Source: Bacteroidaceae bacterium
GTDB lineage: Bacteria; Bacteroidota; Bacteroidia; Bacteroidales; Bacteroidaceae
Direction of reading: 5' to 3'
Assembly: GCA_024401165.1 (NCBI GenBank)
Contig: JAKSLN010000003.1
Location: 1 to 54,226 of the forward strand
Length of the DNA stretch: 54,226 bases
Made by a program: the position numbers and the translations under genes. The notes beneath the pieces were generated by a model that was not told the DNA's origin, searched no databases, and saw nothing but the letters and a program-made list of their open reading frames with translations. This document shows, in pieces, positions 52,579-54,226 of this stretch (the first letter of the stretch is position 1; every line of letters begins with the position of its first letter).

Positions 52579-53343
52579 ATGAAGCACATGAAATACATCA
52601 TCGGCCTGCTAATCATCGTGGCCGTATCAAGCTCCTGCAAGCGCAAGTCCTTTGACGAATATCTGTTCGAGGAGGCAAAGAAATATACAGAGTCAACCTG
52701 CCCAAAGGAGATTGACAAGACCACCACGATCGACAGCATGGTGTACGACATGAAAACGCGCACGCTCAACTACTACTATTCCCTATACGGAACGTTGAAC
52801 GACAAAGAAACGCTGACACAGAGCGTCATAGAAGACTATACCGAAACACTGCTCATCACGCTCCGCGACGACATTAGCCTGAAGAAGCAGAAGGAAGACA
52901 GCATCAACTTCTCCTATCACTACCACTTCACCCCCAACCACGAAGAAGCCTTCCGTATCGACTTCGGCCCCAAAGACTACTTCGGAAAACTTAACGTCCA
53001 CACCTTCAACTATAGGGAAGTAAGAAACCTGCGCGAATTCAACCGCCGCAACTGCCCCATGCGACAGGACTCATGCACCGTTCTGGACAGCATGTGGTAC
53101 GACTCCATTTCACGAACCTACTATTATGACTACTCGCTGAACGGAATGCTCGACGACGACAGCATCTACGGCAAAAGGATACAGAAGACCCTCAAGAAGT
53201 CACTCATTGAAGGCCTCAAGGAAAACAACGAAATCACGAACGAGCGCGACAAGGAAAAGCTGGACTTCTCCTTCCGCTACTTCTCTGCCTCGACAAAGAA
53301 ACTGCTCATCGAATCCTTAATCAAGAACGAGGAAATCAAATAG
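52579..53343 (+). CDS. Hypothetical lipoprotein with two repeated domains
   Basis: A 254-aa protein with a lipoprotein-type signal (cysteine near residue 20, SSSC). The mature part consists of two homologous halves of about 110 residues. Half 1 starts CPKEIDKTTTIDSMVYD and ends in INFSYHYHF; half 2 starts CPMRQDSCTVLDSMWYD and ends in LDFSFRYFS. Each has a Y-Y-Y-S-L-x-G block and a charged helix. I do not recognise the family. The location points to the outer membrane or periplasm. Confidence 0.72.
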   Translation: MKHMKYIIGLLIIVAVSSSCKRKSFDEYLFEEAKKYTESTCPKEIDKTTTIDSMVYDMKTRTLNYYYSLYGTLNDKETLTQSVIEDYTETLLITLRDDISLKKQKEDSINFSYHYHFTPNHEEAFRIDFGPKDYFGKLNVHTFNYREVRNLREFNRRNCPMRQDSCTVLDSMWYDSISRTYYYDYSLNGMLDDDSIYGKRIQKTLKKSLIEGLKENNEITNERDKEKLDFSFRYFSASTKKLLIESLIKNEEIK

Positions 53344-53350
53344 TGGTTTT

Positions 53351-53398
53351 ACGGTTTTGATGTTATACGGTTATAAGGTTTTACGGTTATAAGGTTAT
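53351..53398. repeat. 16-bp tandem repeat, ACGGTTATAAGGTTTT type
   Basis: Units start at 53351, 53367 and 53383, exactly 16 bp apart: the first is diverged and the next two match over ACGGTTATAAGGTT. The 12-mer CGGTTATAAGGT also occurs at 1738-1749, in the 3' flank of the propeller gene. Confidence 0.75.
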
Positions 53399-53510
53399 TC
53401 GGAAATTACCATTTGACATATTGTATTTGAACCGTATCCGGTAAGATGAAACCAACAAATAGCCGAGCGACGGAGGGGTGTCCTTGTAAATCTTTTTCAC
53501 ACCTCTCAAA

Positions 53511-53599
53511 ATTACCGCAGCGCCTTTTTGAAATTACCGCAGCGCGATTTTAAAATTTCCGCAGCGGGATTTTGGAATTTCCGCTGCGGTAATTTTCAA
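53511..53599. repeat. 22-bp tandem array, core CCGC(A/T)GCG, four units
   Basis: The core centres are at 53519, 53541, 53563 and 53585, each exactly 22 bp apart. Units 1-2 begin ATTACCGCAGCGC, unit 3 TTTCCGCAGCGGG, and unit 4 TTTCCGCTGCGGT, in which the palindrome core is flipped. Ends are A/T-rich. It is the same unit family as at 22642-22738. Confidence 0.87.
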
Positions 53600-53712
53600 C
53601 GCCTCGGGCACAATTTACAACGCTCTAATTATCAACAAGTTGCAAAATCGCCTTAAAAACAATAGAATTGTAAAGATAATTCCGAATTTCTTCGCCACGA
53701 AAAGCATGGGAT

Positions 53713-54226
53713 CTAAGGTGCTTTGAAACTCAGTGCGCTGAAGACTTTCTTGCAGCCAGGGAAACCATCCTTGGCCAGTTGCTGCAACTCAGCAATGCTC
53801 CTTTCCTGCCGTCCACAGTCCCAGATGGCGAGGATGGCATTACGCGCAACGATATGCGCCTGGAGCGTATCTATCGGCGGAACGTGATCCAGAGCATGAT
53901 ACTGGGCATAGGTGTAGTCGGTAAAAGCCGACGACGCACTCACGCCACGGCGGTCAAGGTACCAGCCATCGCCCAATGCCACAGGGCGACAGCTTTCTGT
54001 AATGTCCACCGGATCGGGATACGACACGATCGTTCCTTTACTGTCCAAGGTCACAGGCACGAGGTCGGCATAGTCGCCCCTCATCTTGTAGACAATCACT
54101 GGACGAAGCGCCATCACGGGGCGTGAATCTCGTTTGCTCGGCTCTGCTGGCTCTCTCGTCACGCTACTCTTGACTGTTGGGACGGTCACTACATCGGTGG
54201 TCGTCCGGTGCGAGCAGCCTACCATC
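53713..54226 (-). CDS. Truncated hypothetical lipoprotein, start outside the window
   Basis: At least 170 residues are visible on the minus strand up to the edge. The visible beginning MVGCSHRTTT may be the lipobox cysteine region of a lipoprotein whose signal peptide lies beyond 54226, or a true start. The rest is soluble, with a conserved-looking block ITESCRPVALGDGWYLDRRGV and a mid-chain beta region. I do not recognise the family. The GC content is high, as in the 0.5-10 kb genes. Confidence 0.6.
   Translation of the reverse strand, partial: MVGCSHRTTTDVVTVPTVKSSVTREPAEPSKRDSRPVMALRPVIVYKMRGDYADLVPVTLDSKGTIVSYPDPVDITESCRPVALGDGWYLDRRGVSASSAFTDYTYAQYHALDHVPPIDTLQAHIVARNAILAIWDCGRQERSIAELQQLAKDGFPGCKKVFSALSFKAP

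Larger units (their letters stand above)
53344..53712. other. Intergenic region with two tandem repeat blocks
   Basis: No gene is seen. It holds a 16-bp tandem repeat (53351-53398), a non-repetitive stretch, the 22-bp CCGC(A/T)GCGG array (53511-53599) and AT-rich DNA up to the edge gene. Confidence 0.75.

Overview
The window looks like chromosomal DNA of a Bacteroidales bacterium, most probably a Prevotellaceae (Prevotella-like) species. Three things point there. Many genes are preceded by the Bacteroidetes -7 promoter box TAnnTTTG. Start codons lack Shine-Dalgarno sequences and follow A-rich stretches. The gene content includes families largely restricted to this phylum (DUF4199, DUF6452/DUF6048, DUF4468, DUF4286, DUF4348, GldE, the putative porin family, GH109). 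I see no rRNA, tRNA, CRISPR array, insertion sequence, integrase, phage or plasmid gene.

Layout. 1-2.5 kb: a tandem repeat, a secreted PQQ-type propeller protein and a DUF4199 membrane protein. 2.6-10.7 kb, plus strand: GT2 glycosyltransferase, DUF6452 lipoprotein, DUF6048 protein, ApbE flavin transferase, a Crp/Fnr regulator, an M3 peptidase, a dCMP deaminase-family protein and an S41 protease. 10.7-13.6 kb, minus: mutY, ssb, gldE. 13.7-16.5 kb, plus: an unusually small basic protein gene (29 aa, mS38/COX24-like), an RNase E/G and a GH25 lysozyme. 16.6-22.6 kb: two unknown genes, an orphan sensor histidine kinase and a GH3 beta-xylosidase/glucosidase. 22.9-31.8 kb: ribE (minus), DUF4468 and TPR genes, a four-subunit 2-oxoacid:ferredoxin oxidoreductase with a small membrane protein gene embedded in it, a putative porin, a membrane protein and an oxidoreductase. 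31.8-33.7 kb, minus: DUF2264 and DUF1573. 33.8-36.1 kb, plus: DUF4286, ruvC and a ModF-like double ABC protein. 36.2-44.2 kb, plus: a tight nine-gene run hisH-hisA-hisF-hisIE-ftsE-lysC-lysA-glycosyltransferase-dedA. 44.2-46.9 kb, minus: DUF4348-murB-metallohydrolase. 47-48 kb: pheS. 48.2-50.2 kb, minus: a CapD/FlaA1-type sugar dehydratase. 50.3-54.2 kb: a secreted GH109-type glycosidase, a winged-helix protein, a lipoprotein with an internal duplication, and a truncated gene at the edge.

How the genes fit together. Most of the window is housekeeping: histidine and lysine biosynthesis, anaerobic oxoacid metabolism, DNA repair, cell wall and translation. Scattered carbohydrate-active secreted enzymes (GH3, GH25, GH109) suit a gut or rumen polysaccharide degrader. 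The most unusual signals lie outside the large genes. Two distant intergenic arrays have near-palindromic CCGC(A/T)GCGG cores at a 21-22 bp period. A 41-bp dispersed repeat occurs in two copies 50 kb apart. There are also short tandem repeats, the 29-aa gene, and structured leaders before rng, pheS and the his operon. No clearly new multi-gene defence or mobile system is visible.
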